Below are positions 11,375 through 21,829 of a DNA stretch of 64,000 nucleotides, one piece after another. This stretch comes from Tenebrio molitor (taxonomy: Eukaryota; Arthropoda; Insecta; Coleoptera; Tenebrionidae), in the NCBI RefSeq assembly GCF_963966145.1, contig NC_091046.1, forward strand, positions 33,294,001-33,358,000, given 5' to 3'. Within the stretch, counting starts at the first letter, position 1. Each line of letters opens with the position of its first letter. The translations under genes were made by a program, and so were the position numbers. The notes beneath the pieces are model-generated. The model was not told the origin of the DNA and did no database searches. It was given only the letters and a program-made list of their open reading frames with translations.

Positions 11375-11592
11375 TTAAAAAAATCAAGTTAGCTTTGCAT
11401 CTTCAAAATAACGCCCCACTGCCAGACGATAACGAAGATGAGCAGCAGGAACTGGATTTAGGAATAATACCCGGAATAATACTAGTTGCTGATAATAACC
11501 TTGAACTAATCACTGCAAGAAGAATAAGAGATAGAATTGTTAATAATTATTCCAATATACATAGTTCCTCTAGGGTAGGTCAAAAGTATTGA
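11368..11592 (+). pseudogene. PIF/Harbinger transposase C-terminal fragment
   Basis: The frame starts inside the MITE end, so its true upstream part is lost. 'LHLQNNAPLPDDNEDEQQE' and the tail 'ARRIRDRIVNNY' follow the end of HARBI1-like (DDE_Tnp_4) nuclease proteins: a 'LHN' helix, an acidic linker and a 'R..RD.IV..Y' tail. None of the catalytic residues are present. Downstream (11600-11800) minus-strand codons around 11740 could be the tail of the convergent Myb-like second gene of such elements, but that is weak. Confidence 0.55.
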
Positions 11593-11819
11593 GAATACAC
11601 TTACTTCATTTTTGTTTTTATTAACGACATAAAACAATGTACAAAAATGAAATGTCTTAAATTTTATTTAACAAAAATTCCTCACTTGAACAAAAAGAGC
11701 ATTTTTTTTAATTGCTGTTACCAAAGTTCCTAATATTTCATTGCGTTCTTTCAGAATTTTTTATTTTTCTTTATAATAGTCAAAAAGTACAATGGATTCG
11801 GAAGATTCCTTGTGCCCAT

Positions 11820-12212
11820 CTACACTCGTTGCTGCTGGTCGAAAGTTTTTGACTTTTTAGCTACATGTCCAACAGATTGCTTATTTAGAAAAGCGGTCAC
11901 TTTTGTGAAACTTCCAATATTTACATTATTCTTAACTAACAGGGTAGATTTTAACATGGAGTGAATCCACCACAGTGTTGAAGACTGGTATTTTTGTGAA
12001 AGGTCCGATAAGTACGCCAAAATCACGTTTTCGCTGTACTTTTTAACGTTTTTAGCACTACACCAGTCCATAAATAATTTATACTGAAGCTCGTATTTGC
12101 CTCTTGATTTTGCCGGTAGCAAATTAAGCGAAACGTCGTGCGCTTTGTTTTGAATTTCAGGCGGCGTACAATACTCTATCTCTTCTTCACTTGGATCTTC
12201 CACATGTTCCAT
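11820..12212 (-). pseudogene. tyrosine recombinase N-terminal (core-binding) fragment, YR-1
   Basis: The 130-codon frame aligns by eye with the N-terminal half of the recombinase at 27970-29203: 'LLPAKSRGKYELQYKLFMDW' against 'LIPQKSRVAYETTYSRFEEW', then 'ILAYLSDLSQKYQSSTLWWI', and 'TAFLNKQSVGHVAKKSKTF'. This is the SAM-like core-binding domain that grips DNA in the phage-integrase fold. It stops before the catalytic domain at an abrupt junction near 11815. It is clearly a different copy from the other YR sequences here. Probably from a Crypton-like or other YR element. Confidence 0.7.
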
Positions 12213-12659
12213 TATTATGGATATAAAATTTTATTCACATAAATACAAATATTTTTATATAAACTAAATTTGTTTTGTATGTAAACTGTTAACAACAACC
12301 ATTTGATATAATAACAAAACAAACAGTCCGAAACGCAGCGGCACCTACACACAGTTAGATATAACTTTCTGCCGAAATCTATATCTGTTGGTAATTTTAA
12401 CATAAAAATTTACTTATATTAGATTTTATTAAGCAGGTTATTTTATAAAAAAAAACAGAGTGTGTTGTAAAGATGCACGATAGAAGTGAAACTTTTGTAT
12501 TACAGGAAAACATTGTAATTATTCATCATTCACTTTTAAATATCATATTCACAACAAAATTGTATATTTTAATGAAGAAACTAAATTATAAACAACGATA
12601 ACACTAAACAATATCGAAATGAACTCATTGTTCATTTTTAAGCTTCCAAATTAAAAGAG

Positions 12660-13789
12660 AGGACATTATCAATAAATACCGTGAGTGTTACAAAGACAGA
12701 AGTATACACAATTCCCAAGCTTGATGAGTAGTTTCCCATAACTCAGTTGCAGTTGGGGCTCTGAAGTTTCTTTTGTAAAATGCCTTTTACTAATAAACCT
12801 CAAAGATTTTCCACGGAATTAACATCAGGACTATAAGCTGGCCAAGGTAATACTTCTACATTATGATTTTATCTTACATCATTTGCTGTACGACAGGACA
12901 ATTATCCTGTTGAAAAATAATAGTTAGTTACACAATTAGTGGGATAAAAGCAATATTACAGGATTCGAGTGTGAAGATTGCAGATGACGAGGGCGTCAGC
13001 CCGAGTTCATCTGTAATCACACGAGTTTGCTGTAATATGCTTTAGCCTACGTGTTATGTACAACATTTTATCTAAGACCGCCCCGAATTTAAAGAAAAAA
13101 GGTAAATCTTATTTATTTCCGCCAGTTTCATTACACCACTAGTTGAATAATAACTTACTTATCCCACTGAGTGGGGTAATGAAGCTCATTTATCCCACTG
13201 AGTGGAGTAATGAAATGCGTCCGGTAATGAAGTTCCTTATTCCACTCAAATGAGTGGGATAAGTGTCATTTATCCCACGGGATTAGATAAAATTATTTTC
13301 AGGATACATTTGAGACACTCCGCCACACCAAATTTCATCATTTTTAATACTGACAAAGAAACGGATTTGAAACGTATTCATGAAAGAAATTTATCATATC
13401 TGTTGAGGACACCTTTTAAAGTTGACACATACAATTATGTTCACACATCAATAACAGGATCATCCAGTTATTGCAAAAGCAAAAAAAAAATATCTTCATG
13501 TTCCATGATTACCCTAAATTGTGTACCTTCTTTGGTGTCCGCCTTTTTTGACACACCCGATATAACTGTATCTATTAAAACTCCCTTCAACACCTGGGTC
13601 AAGAACACACATCCAAACCCACACGTGCACTGAGAAGCGACCAGAACTGTTTATTGAGATATTTCCGTTTCCAGGACTGTTTGATGCATTTCCGTATCGC
13701 TCTTCAAATGTACAATTTCTTGGTCTGTAAACCCGAATCCTTCCATCATTTGAATATTGAATATGTAATTGAGACGGGACATTATTCAC
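12660..13789 (-). pseudogene. Tc1-type transposase relic, split
   Basis: The upstream piece (13789-13514) has 'GRIRVYRPRNCTFEERY' and 'GRFSVHVWVWMCVLDPG', the middle of a Tc1 DDE domain. The downstream piece (about 12925-12660) has 'FQQDNCPV' with the second catalytic Asp and 'PWPAYSPDVNSVEN' with the final Glu block. Frameshifts and stops interrupt both, and a palindromic repeat block (12935-13275) lies between them. The HTH N-terminus is not found. Confidence 0.75.
12935..13275. repeat. palindromic repeat block inside the Tc1 relic
   Basis: 12940-13040 forms a hairpin (GCAATATTACAGG... / ...TGCTGTAATATGC, with GATTGCAGATGA / TCATCTGTAATC). 13150-13275 has several copies of TTATCCCACTGAGTGG and TAATGAAG-like units in both orientations. 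Confidence 0.65.
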
Positions 13790-14318
13790 CCTTGTTTTTG
13801 TTGAGCTGTTGAAATTGTTTTTTTTTTCACTTATTGCATTACTTAGCTCCTATTCTTTAATTTTACGTGATACCGTTTCCTGGGATCCAGGAAAATCGAT
13901 ACTCAAAAGGATTTTGTTTTAAACAATTTTTTTAGTTCTTTATCTTAATTAAGAGTAGAAATTCGCATGCAGAGCCTATTTTCGTTCGGGTAGTATGTTC
14001 TTGTTCCTATCTCGTTTTTAGTTTTTAAATTTTGCACTTATTGTGATGGAAATGTCGTGTAACAGGTCTAATTGACCACCTTTCTTCAAATTTTGCTATA
14101 ATAAAACACTTTTCTTGTTCAGAAACTTTTGGTATTGGCATTTTTGATAACTTAAGTGTCAAGTATGACGTTAATAAACGCTAGAACAACAAAATTACGC
14201 ATGCAAGTAAAAGGTGTAGGCGATTGTTTTGAATACAAGAGTACATAATCCTTATCTTGAACTGAAATCATCTAAATCATAATATATCTGCTATCTAGAA
14301 GATGGTGGATATCCTAAT
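13790..14318. other. no recognised gene
   Basis: AT-rich, no coherent frame or repeat that I can pair. Confidence 0.4.
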
Positions 14319-14455
14319 AATAGTATATTATTATACGAGTTTTATAATTCGCTTGATTGTGACATGAGTTGGTTGGGGCACAACGAACGCAGTGAGGAGT
14401 GCTCCAACAGAATGAGTGTCAGAGTGCGTCTTATAAAACGAGTGTCATATTAGTA
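14319..14455. repeat. hairpin repeat H4
   Basis: Arms AATAGTATATTATTATACGA... and ...CGAGTGTCATATTAGTATAT are inverted. The centre contains ACGAACGCAGTGAGGAG. Terminal AATAGTAT/ATACTATT matches other hairpins in the window. Confidence 0.7.
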
Positions 14456-14560
14456 TATTGTTATACGAGTTGCACAAGACAGTCTATTGTCGAACGAGAG
14501 GATTGCTCCAAAGGAACGAGTTCGACAACATGTCTTGTGAAACGAGTGTAACATGCTATT
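14452..14560. repeat. hairpin repeat H5
   Basis: Arms ATACGAGTTGCACAAGACA and TGTCTTGTGAAACGAGTGTA, then inner arms TTGTCGAAC / GTTCGACAA. Sits end to end with H4. Confidence 0.7.
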
Positions 14561-14648
14561 TTTTCTAATTCGGGTTCATTAATTTAATTTCTGTTAAATA
14601 TAAAATAATAATTCAGTGACGAAGTAGAAAATAGTACCTATATTATAC

Positions 14649-14755
14649 ACCAAGGTAGAGAAGTTCATGATTATAGCCAGAGCTCGAAGATTACATCCCG
14701 AAGCGCGCCGAGGGATGTAAGGCGCGAAGGCTATAAGGCACTTCCCTACCGTGGT
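14649..14755. repeat. hairpin repeat H6 (empty-site copy)
   Basis: Begins ACCAAGGTAGAGAAGTTCAT and ends with the inverse CTTCCCTACCGTGGT; centre is GC-rich (GCGCGCCGAGG). Same family as 16684-17137, where a MITE splits the CATGA-TATAGCC site that is intact here. Confidence 0.8.
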
Positions 14756-15139
14756 TTATATTCTACAGAGTGTCTATAAATGATTGTGGCATCCAAGTCG
14801 GCTTTGAATGTTTGCCGACTCTTTCACCAGAAATCGAATAATATTTGTCTGAGCTACGTTATACAACCCCCAGAACAAATTGGTTTTACTGGTTGCCTAT
14901 TGCCTAACTTGACAAAATTAATGCTTACAAAAAAAGAATAAAAACAAATTAATGAAATGCGTTACTGATAGGTCTCAACACTCTCAACAAATTACGTATT
15001 TATTGAACACTTAAGAAGAAGGTAAATAACATCAGTGACTCAATTAAAAAATGTAACAATGAAAATTAAAGAAATGGCTCTTCCATTTTGCTGTAAACAT
15101 TTTACTCTCATTTTCTTATTTTAAAAAATATTTTGTAAC

Positions 15140-16041
15140 ATCTGTTCATTGATGTTACGACAACAGTTCGTAATCTCTTCCATTAACTGATTTAAATTAT
15201 TCATTTGTCGTTTTTCAAGAAGCCGAACACAGAAAAGTCTAAGGGAGTTAAGTTAAGTATTTGTACCTCTTATGACACGATCACCGAAAAAGTCACTTAA
15301 ATACTGAAGATTTGCACGAGTTGTATGAGGTGTCACACCATCTTGCTGAATATAACCGTACTGATTAATGAATTCATTCAAAATTAATTCCCTGTATCTC
15401 TCGGCATTAATCGTTTAATGGAAAAATATAGGACCAATAAGTCTTCTGTGTGAAACTGCTATCCATACGCTAACTTTCATTGGATGTAAGGGGGCTTCAA
15501 CAAACACATGTGGATTTTCAGAACTCCAATAGCGAACATTTTGTGAATTGACGTATCCTGATACATGACACCATGCTTCATCTGAGAAGAAACTCAAGTC
15601 TAACAATCTGTCATTATTGAGATTATTTTGAAACCAGTTACAATTATTTATGCGGCTTTCAGGGTCATTAGGCAGGAGCTCTTGTACAGTTGTTACTTTG
15701 TACGGTTGGAAATGCAAGTTCTTTTTAACAATTTTATGACATGTACTGCGAGGTACACCAGTGTGAAGAGCCAGTCTTGTAAGGGATGTTCTCGGATGTT
15801 CTTCTAAAGTATCTCGTATGTTTTCAACTACATCTTCCATCACCTTGGGACGGCCTGACGATTTCCCCTTTTCAACACCACCGGTAGCAACAAAACGATC
15901 AACAATTCGATGTATGTGAGCTGCGAGGGACTTTTCTAAAATATTTTGGTCCAGGTAGTTGGCTAAAAATTCTTCTTTACAAGCTTGAACGCTGTATGTC
16001 CATTCTCCGTCTCTTTTAACACCGTTGCGGTAATAAGACAT
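15140..16041 (-). pseudogene. mariner-like transposase relic 1
   Basis: Starts at ATG 16041. Residues ~60-110 hold the HTH region ('RTSLTRLALHTGVPRSTCHK'), followed by 'FSDEAWCHVSGYVNSQNVRY' with the first catalytic Asp. The long frame ends at an in-frame stop near 15416, but the protein continues without shift ('TINAERYRELILNEFI') and then reaches 'YIQQDGVTPHT' with the second Asp. The segment that should carry the final acidic residue is deleted; the tail 'LLEKRQMNNLNQLMEEIT' resumes after it. One stop plus one deletion makes it inactive. It is closely related to the gene at 18740-19871. No convincing TIR pair. Confidence 0.8.
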
Positions 16042-16385
16042 TATAATGAACTTTTTTGTTCAAGTGTGAACACCATTTTAGCAATTACTTCTAAAATATT
16101 CGAGAAGTTATAAAATTATAAAAACAGATAACGACAGTACCTTTGTAACACCACCGGAAGTTATCTAGCTTTGAAAAAAGCTTTTTTTAAACAATAAGCA
16201 GACCAGGAACGCAAGAAACAACAAAACAGGACTTAGTGTAGGAAGTGTAAATGAGGTTAAGTTGACTTCGTGTTGACAGCTTGTGAATATATCTGACAAT
16301 TTGGCGGTTAGTAGTTGACGAATTTAAAGGGGTTGGCAAATTTAAATTCCAGAGCCCTCTGCGATCCCACATTCTTTTAGAGACA

Positions 16386-16600
16386 GTCTGTATTTTTTTC
16401 AGTACTAGATACGTTAAAACCCTTTCTGATAATAAATAATAATTAATAAAATTATTTTGTCGGATGCGACGGATCCGAGTTGTCATTTCTAAACGGTTGC
16501 TATGAAAATTGTCTACGTTAACCAATGAAATAAGCGACAATCTTTCGTTGCCAGGTGACGGTTGTTCATTTATTAACCCTGGGTTAATAATGAAACATTA
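16386..16600. repeat. dispersed direct repeat R2, copy 1
   Basis: Matches 17465-17672 in the same orientation (TACTAGATACGTTAA, TTATTTTGTCGGATSCGACG, CTACGTTAACCAATGAAATA, GACAATCTTTCGTTGC). A minus-strand frame over this stretch is therefore unlikely to be a gene. Confidence 0.85.
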
Positions 16601-16683
16601 TTAACCAGTAGGACAGAAATTCTACCTCTGGATTCGGTTCAAGAGTAAATGACACCTTCTCAGACTAGAAGTGAAAAATATAT

Positions 16684-17137
16684 ACCAAGGTGGAGAACTT
16701 CATGAATACAGAGTGTCCCAGAACTGGCGTACATCCCGTTAACTGCAAATGTAAATACTTATTCTGAAATGGATTCTGCAAGAAAAATTGTTTAAATCCA
16801 TTTTGTTTTTAAGTTACAACGATTTTAATTTAACCAATCATCGTAGACAAATATGAATTCAATCCACGCGTTTCCTAGGAAACAACAGCTCACGGTAGAT
16901 TTATCTGCAATCTTTCTGTTGTGATTGGCTAACTTAAAATTGCTGTAGTTTAAAAACTATAAGGTTAAACAAAAAAATTCTAATGAAATCTTTCTCAGAA
17001 GAAAGAGCCGGAGCACGTGGTTAACGGGATGTGCGCCAGTTCTGGTACAGCCTGTATAGCCAGAGCGCCAAGATTAGAGCCCGAGGCGCGCCGAGGTTGT
17101 AAGGCGCGAAGGCTATAAGGGACTTCTCCACCGTGGT
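16684..17137. repeat. hairpin repeat H7, interrupted by a MITE
   Basis: ACCAAGGTGGAGAACTTCAT at the left and CTTCTCCACCGTGGT at the right are inverted; the inner GCGCGCCGAGG core matches H6. The MITE at 16709-17054 splits the left arm. Confidence 0.8.
16709..17054. mobile_element. 346-bp TA-flanked mariner-type MITE
   Basis: Ends CAGAGTGTCCCAGAACTGGC and (inverted) CAGGCTGTACCAGAACTGGC, similar for about 35 bp up to CATCCCGTTAAC. TA at 16707-16708 and 17055-17056. The intact H6 repeat shows the site before insertion. No frame inside. Confidence 0.9.
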
Positions 17138-17148
17138 TTATATACTAT

Positions 17149-17471
17149 CGGGCCTTCAAATAAATATTTATTTAGAGTAGGCGTAGGCAACATTCTAATT
17201 CTGTTAACAGCGTAAAGTAATTTTTGTAGGTAACCAATTATTCTCCGGAGTTACACAGGTTACATAGTAAGCTTTTTCCCAATTTCATATTGTCATATTC
17301 CGTGGAGGGGGAATAGGGACAATGCACTACAAAAATGAAAAATATTTTCTAACCCAATTTTATTTCGTTCAAATGTCAGGCGCTTCTTGTGTCATTTTCT
17401 ACGCTGGAAAAATGTTGCAAACAATTGAATTTCCATAGGTTGCTGTAAATATAAAGTTATTTGAAGGCCCG
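17149..17471. mobile_element. MITE with CGGGCCTTCAAATAA ends
   Basis: CGGGCCTTCAAATAA at the left and its exact inverse at the right, adjoining H7 and R2. No convincing target duplication, no frame. Confidence 0.7.
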
Positions 17472-17672
17472 TTATTTTTTTCACTACTAGATACGTTAAC
17501 ACCCTTTCTGATAATAATTATTAATCAAATTATTTTGTCGGATCCGACGGGTCCGAGTTGTCATTTCTTAACAGTTGGTAGAAAATCGTCTACGTTAACC
17601 AATGAAATAGACGACAATCTTTCGTTGCTAGGTGACGGTTGTTCCATTATTCACCACTGGTTAATAATGAAA
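17465..17672. repeat. dispersed direct repeat R2, copy 2
   Basis: Second copy of the sequence at 16386-16600, in direct orientation about 1.1 kb away. Confidence 0.85.
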
Positions 17673-17774
17673 AATTACTTACCTGTCACTGGGCCAACGT
17701 AGAAAAACGAAACTTCTCAGTGTTCTATGACAACCGATAACGCTAGACTTTATTACTATACTAAGGACAACGTA

Positions 17775-18028
17775 ACATTTTATCTGCCCCGCCTATTTCA
17801 TTTTCTTAGTTACCAATGAAATGGGTTGTTTTACACAGTAAAAATTTCTGACATTCGAATTGTCTTAATGACATTTTATTTTTTAGAACCTAAAACAATA
17901 ATTGTGGATTTTACAGCAAAATTCTAACCTTAACTTTTTTACGTGGCAAATGTGATGAAAAATTATACAGATTGAATCTGGCTTTGATTCTGATTGGTCA
18001 ATTTTAGTGGGCGGAGCAGATAAAAAGT
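17775..18028. mobile_element. 254-bp TA-flanked MITE
   Basis: ACATTTTATCTGCCCCGCC and (inverted) ACTTTTTATCTGCTCCGCC; TA at 17773-17774 and 18029-18030. Non-coding. Confidence 0.7.
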
Positions 18029-18046
18029 TATAACGGCAATAATATA

Positions 18047-18181
18047 ATATCTGTTCACGTTGGAATGAACATCAATGGTCCAAATGACCTGACCTGTTAC
18101 TATGACAACTCATATGAAAGTTAATGCCAAATGTGTGCGATTTGCACCACTGATGTTCAATCCAACGTGAACGGGATATAG
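18047..18181. mobile_element. short hairpin MITE with TTCACGTTGG ends
   Basis: Left TATCTGTTCACGTTGGAATG and the right end inverted TATCCCGTTCACGTTGGATT continue to GAACATCA. Related in its ends to the element at 59104-59325. Confidence 0.7.
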
Positions 18182-18413
18182 TAGTGAAAAAACTATTTTT
18201 TCTTCAAACGTCCGTAAATTATGACATTATATCCTGCTGCATTGATAATGCTAAAGTGTCACTTCATTGTCATGGCATCTAACGAGCTGACGAGCGGCAG
18301 ATAAAGTTATTATCTCCGCTGATGAGCGGCAGTAAAGTAAACTAGCTAAATCATTTGAAATTCCTACCTGGTTTCTTAACATGTCTTAAATAATTTATTA
18401 TGAAGGTTTGAAG

Positions 18414-18556
18414 AAAAAATAGTATATGTTATTCGGAGCAAAAATGGTTTTATGTGCTTTGGCTGATTTGTCTGCCTCACTGCGTTCGGCAGCCAATCTA
18501 CCAGCCGCAGCACATAAAACTTCATTTTTGCTCCTCATAACATAATATACTATTTT
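18414..18556. repeat. hairpin repeat H8
   Basis: AAATAGTATATGTTATTCGG... inverted against ...CCTCATAACATAATATACTATTT; inner arms GTTTTATGTGCTTTGGCTG / CAGCCGCAGCACATAAAAC. The centre holds CTGCGTTCGGCAG. Confidence 0.75.
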
Positions 18557-18739
18557 GTGAAAATAACTATTACCGGTTTCAGTATAGTAAGCCTTGGTTT
18601 ACATTCACAAAAGTTGAATGGTAGGTGAGTCATAAACTGTACTAGTACAGTAATGCTGTAGGGTATGTCAACAACAATCAACAAATGAAGACAATATCTA
18701 ACTTTATTCATTATTAATTTATTTTACTTAAATAGACGG

Positions 18740-19871
18740 AACTCTGCCATAGTAAAAATGAACTGCACTTCGTAGCATCGGGCATTGGGTAGTACGTCCA
18801 TAATGATGAGGGGCTATACATATTTCTTCAACTCTATAAACAAAAAGATAAATACGTTACGGAACTAACACGATGAGCACTTACCAGTTCATGAAAATTC
18901 GCCAACATCACTTTCATTTGCAGTTGTAACCTTATTTAGATCCTGCCGTAGAGCTATATGCGCTCTTGCCGAGTCTTGCTGGAAATATGCAGTTTGCCGC
19001 TCTTGGTCTGTGAGTTGGTTCAGAAACGGCAGTAACATGTACTGGATATATCTTTCCGAATTGACGGTGAAGTTAAAAAACACTGGCCCATACACCCGCT
19101 GTCTCGAAACCGCTAACCACACGCCCACTTTAACCGGGTGCAAAGTTGCAGTTCTGACGGCGTGGGGATTTTCACCGGACCAAATTCTGTAATTTTGTTT
19201 GTTCACATAACCGTCGAGATGAAACCAACCTTCATCAGAAAAAAAGGTGTTGTCGAGGATATCATTATTCATTATTTCATTAAACCAGTTGCAGAATCGT
19301 ACTCTCTGGAGATAATCGGGAGGGATTAAAGACTGGACGACGGAAATTTTGTAAGGGTGGTATCTTAACATTTTTTTAAGTACTGTGGAGCAACTTCCAT
19401 ATGATAAGCCTGTAAAACCGTAAATTGGAACAACATGGAAAATCAGGAATATTATGGGTAGTGTTACATTAAAATTTTTCATAACATAACGATTTTCAAA
19501 ACCTTGAATTGAAATAAAAATTGCAAATTCAAACGTAACAGTAGGTATGAACATTGGTGGAATAGGAAGGATAAGGAGCAAACCTGTTTGAAGGGAGAGC
19601 CTTCTTATGGAAGTGTTGGGATTTCTTTGCATACGAGTTCTGATATCCTCGCCAACTTCTTCATTTAAAGTAGAGGGTTTGCCAGCTGGTTTTTGTTTAG
19701 TCACGTTTCCTGTATTAAGGTAGCGTTCAACTACTCGCATGCAATGTTGCTGGAATACATCGAAAATGACCAAAATTTCGGGAAACATTTCCCGAAACTG
19801 ATTATACGTTCCTTGCAGCGAGTATTGCCAACCAGTAATTGGATTATAAATCCCGCTCGAAAATAAGCCAT
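18740..19871 (-). pseudogene. mariner-like transposase relic 2, intron-containing
   Basis: Same family as 15140-16041. The start is probably ATG 19871 (an early frameshift separates it from the 19788 frame). 'NPNTSIRRLSLQTG' is joined to 'LSYGSCSTVLKKMLRYHPYK' only if 19410-19583 is removed. Downstream 'FFSDEGWFHLDGYVNKQN' carries the first Asp and 'AYFQQDSARAHIALRQ' the second. After a GTAAGT at about 18887 and a TTTATAG at about 18829, minus-strand codons give 'PDATKCSSFLLWQSSVY', the degenerate third catalytic block. The frame between carries a stop, so it is inactive. I infer two introns; the first is well supported, the second less. Confidence 0.75.
19410..19583 (-). other. GT-AG intron, in frame and stop-free
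   Basis: On the minus strand CAAACAG|GTTTGCTCC opens and TTTTACAG|GCTTATC closes a 174-base segment. Its removal restores the conserved HTH region seen in the sister copy. Because 174 is a multiple of three and has no stop, the unspliced frame stays open. Confidence 0.7.
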
Positions 19872-20163
19872 CTCAATGAAAATATCGTGTTGTAACGTGA
19901 AAACCATTGTAAACAAATTCATTTGAAATTTGCAGCGCTTCAATTTGAAATGTCAAATTTGTCTTGTCAATGACGCGGCTGTCAGTGTCAAACCGTCAAC
20001 AACCGGAAGCTACTCCAGTTATACCATTTAAAAGTAAAAATCAGTAATGCCAAGTTAAACAGTCCTATTTGATCACCCGGTATTTTAAACCGAGTTTTTG
20101 GATTTAATTGTTTTAAATTCTCTCTAATTATTCTGAAACCGGTAAACTATTGGACAAACCACG

Positions 20164-20263
20164 GATGTTATGAATCATAACAACCTTAGATGTCTTAAAA
20201 TCCTCGCTCTACGAGCTCGGATTTCAAACCGACATTTGCGGTAGTTATGATAGTCATAACATC
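20164..20263. repeat. hairpin repeat H9
   Basis: GATGTTATGAATCATAAC and GTTATGATAGTCATAACATC form the outer arms, with TAAAATCCTCGCTCTACGAG in the centre. Confidence 0.65.
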
Positions 20264-20556
20264 GCTAAGTATGTTAAAATAGCTATAAGCCGTTCACAAT
20301 TGTTTTAAACACGCAGAAGACCACGATATTTTTTTGTTAGATTGGCGTCGGGTCCTATCATATAACGCTTCGTTATTAAATATTAGTCTTGTTGTCAATT
20401 CCCTAATTGAGTTAGTGCAATTCAATTATAACCTAAAATAGATTTATTATGCCAAATTACAATATTGCCAAGTAAAATGTCAGATTTTCATACACAGTCC
20501 GAATTTGAAACAATCGTGAACGGATAACATATTGACCCACGATACATATAATCAAT

Positions 20557-21141
20557 TCATTTTTGTAATGACGAATTAACACGTTTCTTATTGCATAAAA
20601 TCAAGTCCAATTGCGAAGATGTAAAAACGGAAGACAGCACAATTCGAATTTTTTTTTCCATCATTTTTTTAGAAAATGTTTTTGATTTTAGATATTTTAT
20701 TGTGCGCCTCATTTTTGAAACTGTTGTTGCCTGAAGTCGATTAACTTTTTTTAACTCTGAATTTTCCATCTTTAGTGCAGCGACTTCATTTTTAAGAGTA
20801 TCTTCTTCGACAGTCGTTCGTGGCAAAACAGTGGCCTCTGCTAATTTATCAAATTTTGAATCGGTATCTTCCTCGACGGCGACGTTTAAAATGTTTGCCA
20901 GAAATTCTTTTTTCTACTTGACGCAAAACCGTTTTTGTCTTTTAGACAAATATGTTTTTTCATTTGGTTTTAAATTTTTTGATGGAATAGCATCTTTCTT
21001 CAAAAGATTTCTTTCAGGAAGGTTCATTACCCTATTCCTTACATCATCATCAAAGTCTTCTGGCAAAAAATGTTCTGAACATACGTAGTGGAGTAAAATC
21101 ACATATCTAACTCGCTTATTTCTGAAGGTAGGTGATTCCAA
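20557..21141 (-). pseudogene. THAP / P-element-type transposase, N-terminal relic
   Basis: The upstream frame (21141-20914) carries the second half of a THAP zinc finger: 'VCSEHFLPEDF' with the C..H ligands and 'RNLLKKDAIPS' with the conserved AVP-like box. The next frame (20826-20557) is a leucine-rich coiled coil, 'LKNEVAALKMENSELKKVNR', then 'KKMMEKKIRIVLSSVFTSSQ', the layout of THAP9/P-type transposases after the finger. The first half of the finger is missing where the sequence meets the long inverted repeat at 21132, and the catalytic domain is absent. A frameshift separates the two parts. Confidence 0.75.
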
Positions 21142-21592
21142 GGTATAACTAAATGAGACCTATACTATCTTGTAGATGACATTTTGAGGCATAAGGAATG
21201 GTCATCTACAACTTTTTTTAATAGGACCGAACTTTGAAAACGGCCTTTATACGTAGTTGAGGTGTAGTCCGAAAAACTACGTTTCTCGTAACATTTAACG
21301 CTGTATTAATTCAACTATTGAAGCTATAATAATGATTTTCTGTATATTTGTAGTAAAAAGTACAGCGCTTCCAATAGTGAATCGGAAATTTTCCAAATAT
21401 CGATAGTTTTGAAAAAAATAATTAATAAATTTTGATTAATCAAAAATGCGCATCGTAAACTTCACTCTGCTGGGAAATGTTGAAAATTTCGATACACATG
21501 CAGCGAGTCAAATGTAACTAGGATATTGTAAAAGTTAAAAAAAAAGAATTAAGTCAGTAGCCCGTATACTTTTTGAGAAAATAAATGTGACC
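21132..21592. repeat. left arm of a long inverted repeat
   Basis: Starts GATTCCAAGGTATAACTAAA and runs to CCCGTATACTTTTTGAGAAA. The inverse is found at 31804-32149 and 29925-30016. Shared stretches include ACTACGTTTCTCGTAACATT and GTACAGCGCTTCCAATAG. A further 15-base inverted match, TAGTGGAGTAAAATC (21086-21100), pairs with 36526-36540 beyond the Harbinger element, so the arm may extend outward. Confidence 0.85.
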
Positions 21593-21805
21593 TTAAATTA
21601 GGAATTTGATTTTTATGGGAAGCAAACGTTTTTGTTCACATAACATTTTGCGGTTGTTAACTATTTTGTACTTGTACCCAATTGATTTTATGATTTTGTA
21701 CAGAGTGGCTCGCCCCCTAGAATACTCCAATTCATTTCGAGCGTATTCAAGTTCAATTTTGAAATGTTTTTTGTTCTTTAGAAAATTCCGAATTTTTGTT
21801 TGCAA
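21593..21805 (-). pseudogene. Tc1/IS630-type transposase HTH fragment
   Basis: 'GRATLYKIIKSIGYKYKIVN' followed by 'NRKMLCEQ' matches the helix-turn-helix to linker segment of IS630/Tc1-type transposases ('LG..YK...NRK.L.E'). Only about 60 residues remain, directly inside the left arm of the long inverted repeat. No catalytic residues. Confidence 0.6.
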
Positions 21806-21829
21806 ATCCTTCCGAAAAGGATAGTCGCA

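Noticed and set aside
12935..13275. CRISPR-like array of short repeats
   Set aside because: Units occur in both orientations with irregular spacing, and the organism is a eukaryote.
16187..16540. Minus-strand frame of 117 codons
   Set aside because: Its larger part lies in a dispersed repeat (R2) and it has no domain, so it is a chance frame.
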